From contig JAHZDG010000013.1 of the NCBI GenBank assembly GCA_019422485.1, positions 1 to 29,057 on the forward strand: a stretch of 29,057 bases of DNA. The letters are read 5' to 3'. Numbering within the stretch: position 1 is the first letter of the stretch; every line of letters begins with the position of its first letter. The stretch is from Alistipes sp. Lineage in GTDB: Bacteria > Bacteroidota > Bacteroidia > Bacteroidales > Rikenellaceae. The position numbers and the translations under genes are program-made. This document shows, piece by piece, positions 1-9,584 of this stretch. The notes beneath the pieces are model-generated. The model was not told where the DNA came from, did no database searches, and was given only the letters and a program-made list of their open reading frames with translations.

Positions 1-173
1 ACACCTTCCGGGTCGTCGACCGCATCATCACCAATTTTCACCAACCGAAAAGCACTTTGCTGTTGTTGGTTTCGGCTTTTATCGGCGAAGCTTGGCGGGA
101 CGTATACGATTATGCGTTACGGAATGATTTTCGCTTCCTGAGTTACGGAGACAGTTCGCTGCTGATCCGATAG
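1..173 (+). CDS. queA: S-adenosylmethionine:tRNA ribosyltransferase-isomerase QueA, C-terminal fragment
   Basis: Only the last 56 codons are in the window; the gene begins upstream, and the first complete codon is at base 3. The reading frame gives TFRVVDRIITNFHQPKSTL followed by LLLVSAFIGEAW and ends DFRFLSYGDSSLLIR. This matches the conserved QueA C-terminus, where TNFHxPxSTLL(M/L)LVSAF and the FxSYGDxxL(I/L) ending are family signatures. QueA transfers and isomerises the ribosyl group of SAM onto 7-aminomethyl-7-deazaguanine in tRNA to give epoxyqueuosine, in the cytoplasm. The gene converges on the downstream exporter gene with 73 bases between the stop codons. The family call is firm from this short tail; nothing can be said about the N-terminus. 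Confidence 0.9.
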   Translation, partial: TFRVVDRIITNFHQPKSTLLLLVSAFIGEAWRDVYDYALRNDFRFLSYGDSSLLIR

Positions 174-225
174 CCGTACAACCGTTCTCTTCTCCTGCCA
201 ACACCACCTGACCCTCCGGTATGCC

Positions 226-246
226 CCGGTTATACTATAGAACCGG
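226..246. terminator. Weak hairpin between convergent queA and exporter gene
   Basis: CCGGTT (226-231) and AACCGG (241-246) form a 6 bp perfect stem around a 9-base AT-rich loop, directly after the exporter stop codon. Its place between two convergent genes suggests a shared 3'-end structure. There is no clear T-tract on either strand, so terminator function is inferred and weakly supported. Confidence 0.3.
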
Positions 247-1194
247 TTACGCTTGAGGGTTTTCTTTGTGCTGCGACTGTTCCGCTTCTACCTGAGCCCG
301 AGACTTGCTCTTGATAACGATATACACCCCCAGAAAAACCAATATGGCGGCAAACCCTTTGGTAAATCCGAAGACATCCAGCCCCAACGCAACAGCCGCC
401 AGGGAAGAAACAAACGGCTGCAGGTAGTTATACATACCGACCACGGTAGGACGCAGAAACTTTTGTCCGATCGGAATCAGCAGATAGGCCAAGAAGGTTG
501 AACCGACCACCACATAAATAATCCCACCGTACACCTTGCCGCTCAAAACGGAGAAGTCGATTTGCGCCACATCCTGATAGCAGAACGGCACCGCACAGAT
601 CCCCGCATACAGGAACATCCATTTCATCAACGTCACCGGGGAATAGCGCGATATAAGCCCTTTGAACATACTCAGGTAGATCGCATAAGAGGTCGATCCC
701 AACAGGCAGAGCAGATTTCCGGCCATACTGCTTTCTCCCCGGGTGATGGTCGTATTATTGAGAATCAGGATCACCGCGCCGGCCGCCCCGACCGCAACCC
801 CCAGCACTTTGAGCCAGGTAATCGGTTCCTTCAGAAACATCGCGGCAAAAACCATGGTCAGGATAGGCACCATCGTCGCCACGATCGAGGCATCGATGGG
901 CGAAGTCATCGAGAGTCCGATCAGAAATGAGGTCTGATTAAGCTGAATACTGAAAAACGAGGCCAGAAAGAGCAACAAGAGATCTTTGGGCGAAACACGT
1001 TCCCATTTCACGAACAGCGAGGCGATCCAAAACAGAATAGCCGCGCCGGCCATCCGAAACAGGTTCAATGCATAAGGCGAAACTTCCGGATCACTCAACA
1101 CCATTTTAGCAATGGGCGCATTCAATCCGAAAATCAAATTAGCCCCCAACAAAGCCATATGGCCTCGCACGTTTTTATCGTCAGTAATCAACAT
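247..1194 (-). CDS. EamA/DMT-family membrane transporter (drug/metabolite exporter type)
   Basis: A 315-residue, very hydrophobic protein with about ten predicted transmembrane helices in two five-helix halves, the usual EamA/RhaT architecture and length. The first half begins with GHMALLGANLIFGLNAPIAK and contains the characteristic P(I)DASIVATMVPILTMVFAA helix. The second half begins near MAGNLLCLLGSTSYAIYLSM and ends with ALGLDVFGFTKGFAAILVFLGVYIVIK. Family members export metabolites such as amino acids across the inner membrane; the substrate cannot be read from the sequence. The ATG at 1194 lies about 26 bases from a good Bacteroidota promoter. A second Met 12 codons in is an alternative start, but the first fits the promoter well. 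The gene is transcribed alone, divergent from the YgiQ gene and convergent with queA. Confidence 0.88.
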   Translation of the reverse strand: MLITDDKNVRGHMALLGANLIFGLNAPIAKMVLSDPEVSPYALNLFRMAGAAILFWIASLFVKWERVSPKDLLLLFLASFFSIQLNQTSFLIGLSMTSPIDASIVATMVPILTMVFAAMFLKEPITWLKVLGVAVGAAGAVILILNNTTITRGESSMAGNLLCLLGSTSYAIYLSMFKGLISRYSPVTLMKWMFLYAGICAVPFCYQDVAQIDFSVLSGKVYGGIIYVVVGSTFLAYLLIPIGQKFLRPTVVGMYNYLQPFVSSLAAVALGLDVFGFTKGFAAILVFLGVYIVIKSKSRAQVEAEQSQHKENPQA

Positions 1195-1220
1195 CGCTCA
1201 ATCGTCCTTAAATTTCGGAG

Positions 1221-1250
1221 CAAATGTAGGTATAATTTGAGATTAAACAA
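1221..1250 (-). promoter_or_regulatory. Bacteroidota-type promoter for the exporter gene
   Basis: On the minus strand TACATTTG (1221-1228) is a perfect TAnnTTTG -7 element. TTG (1248-1250) lies 19 bases upstream as the -33 element. Transcription would start near 1214, giving a leader of about 20 bases. It overlaps the opposing YgiQ promoter. Confidence 0.7.
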
Positions 1251-1266
1251 GAAACTCGTACTTTTG
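1236..1266 (+). promoter_or_regulatory. Bacteroidota-type promoter for the YgiQ gene
   Basis: TTTG (1236-1239), a 19-base spacer and TACTTTTG (1259-1266) match both elements of the Bacteroidota housekeeping sigma consensus exactly. The predicted transcript starts near 1273, giving a leader of about 130 bases to the ATG at 1407. The -33 region interleaves with the minus-strand promoter. Confidence 0.75.
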
Positions 1267-1406
1267 AGGAGGTTATAAAACGTTTTTCAGCCGGCATCCG
1301 CAAACTCAGCCCCAGGAAACGACTGTCCGCGAGACCTGATCTTGCGCTACCCTTTTCCTGCGGTCATTTGAATTTTATGTCTGCCGCACCTTCGACCAGT
1401 ACAATC

Positions 1407-3134
<1,728 letters not shown>

Positions 3135-3321
3135 GCCGTTTTTCCTCAGATTACATCTGTAACATCGACCGTCCGCTATTTACCGGAGATTTTCTAAACC
3201 TTTCCTTGGCCAACAGGATCGACTTTTCTATTAAGGATGCGTCAGGGGCAGACGAATCACTTTTGTTCTCTTCCCCGAACATATCCTCCCCGCACCATCA
3301 CAGAAAGTCCCCGGCAGCAGA

Positions 3322-3352
3322 TTGATAAATTCAAAACAGTTTGCTACCTTTA
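3322..3352 (+). promoter_or_regulatory. Probable dnaB promoter
   Basis: TTG (3322-3324), a 20-base spacer and TACCTTTA (3345-3352, one base from TAnnTTTG) lie 24 bases before the dnaB ATG at 3377. This supports ATG 3377 over the upstream in-frame TTG at 3341, which lies inside the promoter. I see nothing else in the 242-base spacer after the YgiQ gene. Confidence 0.55.
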
Positions 3353-3376
3353 ACCTCCCATTTACAAAGATCAACT

Positions 3377-4981
3377 ATGGCTAAACGCTACACTCCCAAC
3401 GAGAAAAACACCGAAAGTGCAAACGCCCTGATGGAACAGAGCGCCTTAGTCCCTCCTCAGGCCGTCGAGTTGGAGGAAGCGGTTCTCGGGGCTCTGATGC
3501 TGGAAAAAGACGCCATCATCGAATTGCAGGGGCTCATCACCCCCGAAGCATTCTACAAAGAAGCCCACCAGATCATTTACAAAGCCATTCTCGACCTGTC
3601 GATGGAGCTCAAACCCACCGACTACCACATGGTGGTGGACAAACTCCGACAGATCAAAAAACTCAATGCCGTCGGCGGCGCTTCTTACTTGGCGGAACTG
3701 ACTCAAAAAGTGGCCTCGGCCGCCAACGTTGAGTTCCACGCCAAGATCATCGCTCAGAAATACATTCAGCGTGAATTGATTCGCGTTACGACCGAAATCC
3801 ACAAAATGGCCTACGACGAATCGCTGGACGTCACTGACCTGATCGACCGGGCCGAAGCCGAAATTTTCAAGGTGTCGGAAGGACATGTCAAACGAGACGT
3901 ACAGAAATCCCGAGACATTCTTACCAAGACCCTGCAAATGATCGAAGAAGCCTCCAAACGAGAAGGCGGTTTCAGCGGGGTACCTTCCGGTTTCACCCAC
4001 CTTGACCGACTCACCTTGGGGTGGCAGCCCTCGGACTTGATCATCATCGCCGCCCGACCCTCTATGGGGAAAACGGCATTCGTGCTGTCATTAGCCCGCA
4101 ATGTCGCCGTCGACTACAACAAAGGGGTAGCATTCTTCTCTCTGGAAATGAGCGCCCAACAGCTGATGATGCGTTTGGTCGTCGCCGAATCGGAACTCGA
4201 TTCACGCGATGTGCGCAACGGCCAGCTGACACCGGAACAATGGAAACACCTCGAAACTTCCATCAAACCGCTCTCCACGGCTCCGTTGTTCATCGACGAC
4301 ACCCCGGCCTTGTCGGTATTCGAATTCCGCTCAAAGGCCCGTCGGCTGAAAACCCAATATGACATCCAACTGATCATCATAGACTACCTGCAGCTGATGA
4401 CCGCCGTGACCGATAGCCGAAACGGCAACCGTGAACAGGAAGTCGCCATGATTTCTCGATCGCTAAAAGCCGTTGCCAAAGAACTTGACATTCCGATCAT
4501 TGCCCTATCTCAGCTGAACCGCTCCGTCGAGTCCCGTGGAGGCAGCAAACGACCGCAGCTTTCCGACCTGCGAGAATCGGGGGCCATCGAACAGGATGCC
4601 GACTTGGTGGCCTTCATCCACCGTCCCGAATACTACGGTCTGACGGTCGACGAAGACGGGACCCCGACCCAAGGGATGGCCGAAATCATTGTTGCCAAGC
4701 ACCGTAACGGTGCCGTCGACACCATCAAATTGCGTTTCCGCAAGGAACAGGCCCGATTCACCGACTTCGACGACGACATGGGTGGTTATGGCGGCATCGA
4801 CAGTGCCATGAATACCGAATTTGCCTCCTCATTGGGTGAAGCTCCCGGCGGTCCGGGCGCCCTGAACGATTTCGGAGGATATGGCGACTTCGGGATTCCG
4901 GCCGGGTCCAATACCGGCGGACCGGTCTCGTTGGGTGGAACCTTCGAAGCCGCTCCCGACGACGAGAATTCCCCATTCTAA
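3377..4981 (+). CDS. dnaB: Replicative DNA helicase DnaB
   Basis: A 534-residue hexameric helicase that unwinds DNA ahead of the replication fork and interacts with primase. The N-terminal domain opens around VPPQAVELEEAVLGALMLEK, the typical DnaB start. The RecA-like C-terminal domain has Walker A RPSMGKTAF (Lys232, Thr233), Walker B-like LIIIDYLQLM, the SQLNRSVESR motif and the DLRESGAIEQDADLVAFIHR stretch. No intein interrupts it, although dnaB is a common intein site. The last 60 or so residues are Gly/Asp/Pro-rich (GGYGGIDSAMN through DDENSPF) and look disordered, a plausible protein-interaction tail. The ATG at 3377 (MAKRYTPNEK) is chosen because the frame upstream overlaps the promoter. 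yifB follows 66 bases later on the same strand and may be co-transcribed. Confidence 0.96.
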   Translation: MAKRYTPNEKNTESANALMEQSALVPPQAVELEEAVLGALMLEKDAIIELQGLITPEAFYKEAHQIIYKAILDLSMELKPTDYHMVVDKLRQIKKLNAVGGASYLAELTQKVASAANVEFHAKIIAQKYIQRELIRVTTEIHKMAYDESLDVTDLIDRAEAEIFKVSEGHVKRDVQKSRDILTKTLQMIEEASKREGGFSGVPSGFTHLDRLTLGWQPSDLIIIAARPSMGKTAFVLSLARNVAVDYNKGVAFFSLEMSAQQLMMRLVVAESELDSRDVRNGQLTPEQWKHLETSIKPLSTAPLFIDDTPALSVFEFRSKARRLKTQYDIQLIIIDYLQLMTAVTDSRNGNREQEVAMISRSLKAVAKELDIPIIALSQLNRSVESRGGSKRPQLSDLRESGAIEQDADLVAFIHRPEYYGLTVDEDGTPTQGMAEIIVAKHRNGAVDTIKLRFRKEQARFTDFDDDMGGYGGIDSAMNTEFASSLGEAPGGPGALNDFGGYGDFGIPAGSNTGGPVSLGGTFEAAPDDENSPF

Positions 4982-5047
4982 ACATCGTCTTCCCGACAGC
5001 TCTTTCGACGGTTCTTGTAGACTTTAAAACAACGATTTAAATAAGCG

Positions 5048-6586
5048 ATGTTCGTCAAAAGCTTTTGCTGTGCATTATCCGGTATCCACGCCGTGACCGT
5101 TGCCGTAGAGGTAAATATTTCCTCCGGTATCGGCATGTTTTTGGTGGGTCTGCCGGACAATGCCGTGCGCGAAAGCCAGGAACGAATTCGGGCCGCCTTC
5201 GAAAACAGCCAGTACAAAATGAGTGGCCGTAAAGTGGTGGTCAACCTCTCCCCGGCCGACCTGCGCAAAGAGGGATCGGCTTACGACCTCTCGATCGCCA
5301 TGGCGATTTTGGGAGCAAGCGGGCAACTCGAAGCCGAACGACTCGACCATTACATGATTTTGGGCGAGCTCTCCCTCGACGGAAGTGTGCTACCCATCAA
5401 AGGCGCCTTACCCGCCGCCCTCGAAGCCCATGAACAAGGATTCGACAGTCTGATCCTTCCCCAGGAAAACGCTCGAGAAGCCGCCGTCGTAGAAGGGATC
5501 CATGTCTATGGGGTCCGTTCTCTGCGCGAAGCCGTCGGCGTTCTGCAAGGCACCTCCGAAATTTCTCCCACACGGATCGATCTGAAAGAAGAGTTCGAGA
5601 CCCGGCAAACCCAATTCGACTGCGATTTCAGTGAAGTCAAAGGACAGTTTCAAGCGAAACGGGCTTTGGAAATCGCCGCTGCCGGTGGACACAACGTATT
5701 GATGATCGGACCTCCAGGTTCTGGCAAAACGATGTTGGCCCGACGCATGCCCACGATCGTCCCTCCCATGACGTTGGCCGAAGCCCTCGAAACGACCAAA
5801 ATACACTCTGTCGCCGGGAAACTGGGCAGTCAAACCGGACTGTTGACCACCCGTCCTTTTCGGGCACCGCATCATTTGGCTTCCCAGGTATCGCTGATCG
5901 GCGGAGGCAGCACCCCTCAACCCGGAGAAATTTCGCTGGCACATAACGGCATTCTTTTTCTGGACGAGTTGCCCGAATTCGGACGCAACCTACTGGAAAC
6001 CTTGCGACAACCTATGGAGAACAAAAGCGTACTGGTCTCCCGGTCCCGTTACGCGGTCGAGTACCCGGCCAACTTCATGCTGATTGCCGCCATGAATCCC
6101 TGCCCCTGCGGCTATTACAACCACCCGACCAAAGCCTGCGTCTGTCCGCCCGGCGCGGTCTACAAATACCTCAACCGTATTTCCGGACCTCTGCTCGACC
6201 GTATCGACCTACAAATCGAGGTGACTCCCGTTTCGTTGGATGAGCTGCAAACCCAACAACCTCCGGAAAGCAGTGCCACGATTCGACGTCGGGTCATGGC
6301 GGCCCGGGAAATCCAGACCCAACGTCTGGCCGGCAGCGGCATCCATACCAACGCCATGATGTCCAGCCGACAGATGCAGAAATTCTGTGCATTGAATGCC
6401 TCCTCCACCCGACTGTTGCGGGAAGCCATGGAACGTTTGGACCTTTCGGCACGGGCCTACGACCGTATTTTAAAAGTAGCCCGTACGATTGCCGATCTGG
6501 CCGGCAGTCCGTCGATTGAACCCGGACATATTGCCGAAGCGATCCGCTATCGCAGCCTCGACCGCAGCAATTGGGGGGCCCATTAA
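5048..6586 (+). CDS. YifB/ComM family Mg chelatase-like AAA+ ATPase
   Basis: A 512-residue protein of standard family length. Residues 1-170 form the ChlI-like/Lon-type domain (MFVKSFCCALSGIHAVTVAV, then GLPDNAVRESQERIRAA). The AAA+ domain follows with Walker A GPPGSGKT (Lys227) and Walker B ILFLDELPEF. The insert MNPCPCGYYNHPTKACVCPP has the four-cysteine pattern typical of ComM/YifB. The C-terminal Mg_chelatase_C domain contains LDLSARAYDRILKVARTIADL. In Vibrio and Haemophilus, ComM is a hexameric helicase that promotes branch migration of incoming single-stranded DNA during transformation. The neighbouring comEC-like gene supports a DNA-uptake role here, but family members also occur in non-competent bacteria, so the role is inferred. 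No clear own promoter is visible in the 66 bases after dnaB. Confidence 0.94.
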   Translation: MFVKSFCCALSGIHAVTVAVEVNISSGIGMFLVGLPDNAVRESQERIRAAFENSQYKMSGRKVVVNLSPADLRKEGSAYDLSIAMAILGASGQLEAERLDHYMILGELSLDGSVLPIKGALPAALEAHEQGFDSLILPQENAREAAVVEGIHVYGVRSLREAVGVLQGTSEISPTRIDLKEEFETRQTQFDCDFSEVKGQFQAKRALEIAAAGGHNVLMIGPPGSGKTMLARRMPTIVPPMTLAEALETTKIHSVAGKLGSQTGLLTTRPFRAPHHLASQVSLIGGGSTPQPGEISLAHNGILFLDELPEFGRNLLETLRQPMENKSVLVSRSRYAVEYPANFMLIAAMNPCPCGYYNHPTKACVCPPGAVYKYLNRISGPLLDRIDLQIEVTPVSLDELQTQQPPESSATIRRRVMAAREIQTQRLAGSGIHTNAMMSSRQMQKFCALNASSTRLLREAMERLDLSARAYDRILKVARTIADLAGSPSIEPGHIAEAIRYRSLDRSNWGAH

Positions 6587-6609
6587 CTGACCCGACAAAA
6601 CAACAGACT

Positions 6610-6626
6610 CTTGTTCACCGAACAAG
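6610..6626. repeat. Short perfect hairpin in the yifB-comEC spacer
   Basis: CTTGTTC (6610-6616) and GAACAAG (6620-6626) are a perfect 7 bp inverted repeat with a 3-base loop. It lies 24 bases after yifB and 32 bases before the chosen comEC ATG. There is no T-tract, so it is not an obvious terminator. It could be an mRNA structure or a small operator; function unknown. Confidence 0.4.
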
Positions 6627-6658
6627 GCTCTGCCATCCATATCCTTAAGATTCGCTCC

Positions 6659-8179
6659 ATGAAACTGGCCGAACAACTCCGCATGATGCCTTTTCTGCGT
6701 GTTTTTGTCGTCTTGGCGACAGGCATTCTGGTGGCTCGTTTCATCACGGCACCCGATTGGATGGTTTTCCTCTCGGCCGGAGCCATTTACGGAGCCGCCT
6801 GGTACTTTCACCGTCGTCCCTGGGGCCAGGCCTATCTGTTGGCAGCGATCGGAATGACCGGTGTCGTTCTGAGTGTTCTGTCCGACATCCAAGAAAACAT
6901 TCCTCGCGGCAAACGCCTCGCCTTGATCGTTCAGATCCAGGAAAGTCCCGTCACCCAAGGACGTTGGAGACGGACAACGGCTCATGTCGGCTATTTCCGG
7001 CCTGCATCGACAGCCGATTCACTCCCCGCCCGCTGGCAACCCTCCCGTGAAAAAATCCAACTTTACGTCGACACCCTCTATCAGATTCAAGCGGGCGAAA
7101 CCCTCTCCTTATTCGGCTATCTCAATCCGATCGCCCCGGCATCCAGCTCTTATGGGCGACTGATGCGCAGTCGAGACCTTTCGGCCCGTTGTTACCTCAC
7201 CCCCGGGAACTTCATTGCTCAAGCGCCCGCAACTTCACCCACCCTATCCCAACGTGCAGCCACGCTGCAACACTGGGCCGTCGAACGCCTCTCCCGTCTC
7301 TCATTGAACGATACGGACCGCAATCTGCTCATCACCCTCGTGGCAGGAGAACGCCGAGGGTTGGATCGAACATTACGGGATGCCTATGCCCGAACCGGCG
7401 TTTCACACATTCTGTCCGTATCCGGTCTGCACATGGGCTTCATTTTGATTCTGGTCAACCTTCTGACCGCCTGGATCGTCATGTTCCGACGGGGCCATCT
7501 CATCCGAAACGGGCTGGTCATTATCGCACTATGGGTCTATGCGGCCATGGCGGGCCTGTCGCCTCCGGTCATTCGGGCCGCTCTGATGATGACTTTGGCT
7601 CAGCTGGCATTCGGTTTCTCCATTCGGGGAGATCGTTACAACCTCCTTTTAGGGGCTGCCACCCTGATGCTGTCCATTCATCCGCACTATTTGTTTGACA
7701 TCAGTTTTCAGCTCTCTTTTCTGGCCGTTCTCTCAATTCTATTCCTCTACCCCAGGCTCTATCGTCGTCGATTGAGTCGCATTCGTTGGTTGGACACTCT
7801 TTGGAGCAGCCTTTTATTGGGAGTCGCCGCCCAAATCGGCACCCTGCCTTTGGTTGCCTACTCTTTCGGAAACCTTCCCCTGATTGCCGTATGGATCAAT
7901 CCTCCGGTCGTCCTCTGTTCTTTTTTGGTCGTCAGTGCAGGGTTTCTATGGTTGATTCTTCCGCTGGGCTGGCTCGCCCCCATTCTCAGCCGAATCATCG
8001 CCACGGCACTACACCTTCAAAACACAGTGATCGAACAGGCCAGTCAATGGTCTTTAGCGGCTATGGACGATCTTCATCCATCTGGCTGGCTCATTGTTTG
8101 CATTTACTTTTTGCTCATTTTGCTTGCCATCGCCTGGAAATTGCGGGAACAATCCCGACAACTCCACCTCAAAGAATAG
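6659..8179 (+). CDS. ComEC/Rec2 family competence protein (DNA-uptake channel)
   Basis: A 506-residue multi-spanning inner-membrane protein from ATG 6659 (MKLAEQLRMMPFLRVFVVLA). The open frame extends to TTG 6611, but that stretch falls in the spacer hairpin and lacks homologous features. The N-terminus has two or three membrane helices and a soluble DUF4131-like (OB-fold) region (LALIVQIQESPVTQGRWRR). The competence domain has the signature ARTGVSHILSVSGLHMGFI (Ser255, His258) and helices through AMAGLSPPVIRAALMMTL and LFDISFQLSFLAVLSILFLYP. ComEC forms the channel carrying single-stranded DNA into the cytoplasm. The protein stops after the membrane domain (LLAIAWKLREQSRQLHLKE), so the C-terminal metallo-beta-lactamase domain of Bacillus-type ComEC is absent. 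It sits between yifB and a methyltransferase gene on the same strand. Confidence 0.9.
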   Translation: MKLAEQLRMMPFLRVFVVLATGILVARFITAPDWMVFLSAGAIYGAAWYFHRRPWGQAYLLAAIGMTGVVLSVLSDIQENIPRGKRLALIVQIQESPVTQGRWRRTTAHVGYFRPASTADSLPARWQPSREKIQLYVDTLYQIQAGETLSLFGYLNPIAPASSSYGRLMRSRDLSARCYLTPGNFIAQAPATSPTLSQRAATLQHWAVERLSRLSLNDTDRNLLITLVAGERRGLDRTLRDAYARTGVSHILSVSGLHMGFILILVNLLTAWIVMFRRGHLIRNGLVIIALWVYAAMAGLSPPVIRAALMMTLAQLAFGFSIRGDRYNLLLGAATLMLSIHPHYLFDISFQLSFLAVLSILFLYPRLYRRRLSRIRWLDTLWSSLLLGVAAQIGTLPLVAYSFGNLPLIAVWINPPVVLCSFLVVSAGFLWLILPLGWLAPILSRIIATALHLQNTVIEQASQWSLAAMDDLHPSGWLIVCIYFLLILLAIAWKLREQSRQLHLKE

Positions 8180-8222
8180 TCCCCGGCTTGGCTTTTCGGA
8201 AAAAATCCCGGATATTTGTCCT

Positions 8223-9584
8223 ATGACATCAAGCGACTTGGCCATATTGCTCGACGAGAAAGTCTGCCGGGAAATCGAACGTTTCATCGATTCTGATCCG
8301 ACTCGGGTAGCGCTATCGGCCACCTTGCACGGACCTCAAATCGCCACTCAGGTCAAATACCTGCAACGTGCTCGCACCAAGTTACCATCCTATTACCAAG
8401 CACGTTGCATCCTTCCACCTCTATCTTTCGAACAGGCCAGCAGCGAAGAAACAGCTGCCCTCAAAACATTCGAAGGCGATCTATGTATCGATCTGACCTG
8501 CGGTTTAGGTGTCGACGCCTTCTACCTGAGTCGTCGTTTCAAGCGAGTACTCGCCCTGGAAAGAGACCCGGTGCTCGCCGAAATTGCCCGCATTAACTTT
8601 CACCGCTTGGGGGCGACCAATATCGAGGTACACAACCTCGCTGCGGAAGATTTCCTGCAGGACCCGAAGCCGTATCTCGCCGAATCTTCAAACGTCGATC
8701 TGATCTATGTCGATCCTGCACGGCGGGGCAACCGGGGCGAAAAGCTATTCCGATTGGAGAGCTGCTCGCCCAACGTGATCCAGCTGTTACCTCGCATGCA
8801 GGCCCTCACCCATCGGATCGTCATCAAAGCCTCTCCATTGTTTGACGTCGAAGAGGCTTTTCGTTTGTTCGGTCCGACCTCAACCGTTGAAATCGTCTCG
8901 CTGCATGACGAGTGCAAAGAGGTGCTTCTGATGCCGGCCGATGATGCCGCACGTTCCGGCCACGGATGGCTCCGAACTACCGCAGCGGGCAAAGGCTCGT
9001 TGAACTTCCGCCGGGAAATCGTCGATACCGGCGGCAAAGCTTGCTATTCGTTGATCAAACCTACCAAACAAGAGCGTTCAAAAGAGTCTTCCGCCCCGCC
9101 ACAAGCCCAGTTGCAAGAGAGGCTGGAACCGATAACGCCAGGAATCGCCCTTACGGGGCATTCATCAGATCCTGCAGACAACGCCCCACTGGCCATCCGC
9201 CAGGACGAAATGCTAAACACTTTACCCAAATACCTGCTAATTCCGGATGTATCGCTTTACCATGCCCATCTGATCGAATCCTATGCACAAGCATTGGGTG
9301 TCGCCTACACTTCACCGACGGGTTATTGTTTTGCCCATCAACTACCCTCCGATTTTTTGGGCAAAGCGTATCCGATCCGGGATATTTTCCCCTATCAACC
9401 CAAAAAGTTAAAATCCTGGTTCAAGACCGAAGGAATCTCCCGCTGCAATCTGCTCAAAAAGGATTTTCCCTGGACATCCGCTCAAATTGCATCGGCTCTA
9501 GGTATTCGCGAAGGAGGCACCCACTACGCCGCCTTCACCCGCCTCGGCAAAGAACATTACGCCATCATACTCGATCATGACTAA
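8223..9584 (+). CDS. Class I SAM-dependent methyltransferase with C-terminal THUMP-like domain
   Basis: A 453-residue protein from ATG 8223 (MTSSDLAILLDEKVCREIER). The open frame extends further upstream only as a shadow of comEC. The N-terminal helical part ends in an RTKLPSYYQ-type segment. The Rossmann methyltransferase core has motif I DLTCGLGVDAFYLSRRF (Asp90) and the acidic VLALERDPVLAEIARIN strand. It also has YVDPARRG (DPARR at 164-168), which takes the place of the usual motif IV. The last 100 residues (KYLLIPDVSLYHAHLIESYA to HYAAFTRLGKEHYAIIL) match the THUMP-like domain that accompanies this core in Bacteroidota. Such proteins are thought to act on RNA, but the substrate is not established. 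It starts 43 bases after comEC and its stop overlaps the nhaC start by 8 bases, so the genes are probably translationally coupled. Confidence 0.88.
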   Translation: MTSSDLAILLDEKVCREIERFIDSDPTRVALSATLHGPQIATQVKYLQRARTKLPSYYQARCILPPLSFEQASSEETAALKTFEGDLCIDLTCGLGVDAFYLSRRFKRVLALERDPVLAEIARINFHRLGATNIEVHNLAAEDFLQDPKPYLAESSNVDLIYVDPARRGNRGEKLFRLESCSPNVIQLLPRMQALTHRIVIKASPLFDVEEAFRLFGPTSTVEIVSLHDECKEVLLMPADDAARSGHGWLRTTAAGKGSLNFRREIVDTGGKACYSLIKPTKQERSKESSAPPQAQLQERLEPITPGIALTGHSSDPADNAPLAIRQDEMLNTLPKYLLIPDVSLYHAHLIESYAQALGVAYTSPTGYCFAHQLPSDFLGKAYPIRDIFPYQPKKLKSWFKTEGISRCNLLKKDFPWTSAQIASALGIREGGTHYAAFTRLGKEHYAIILDHD

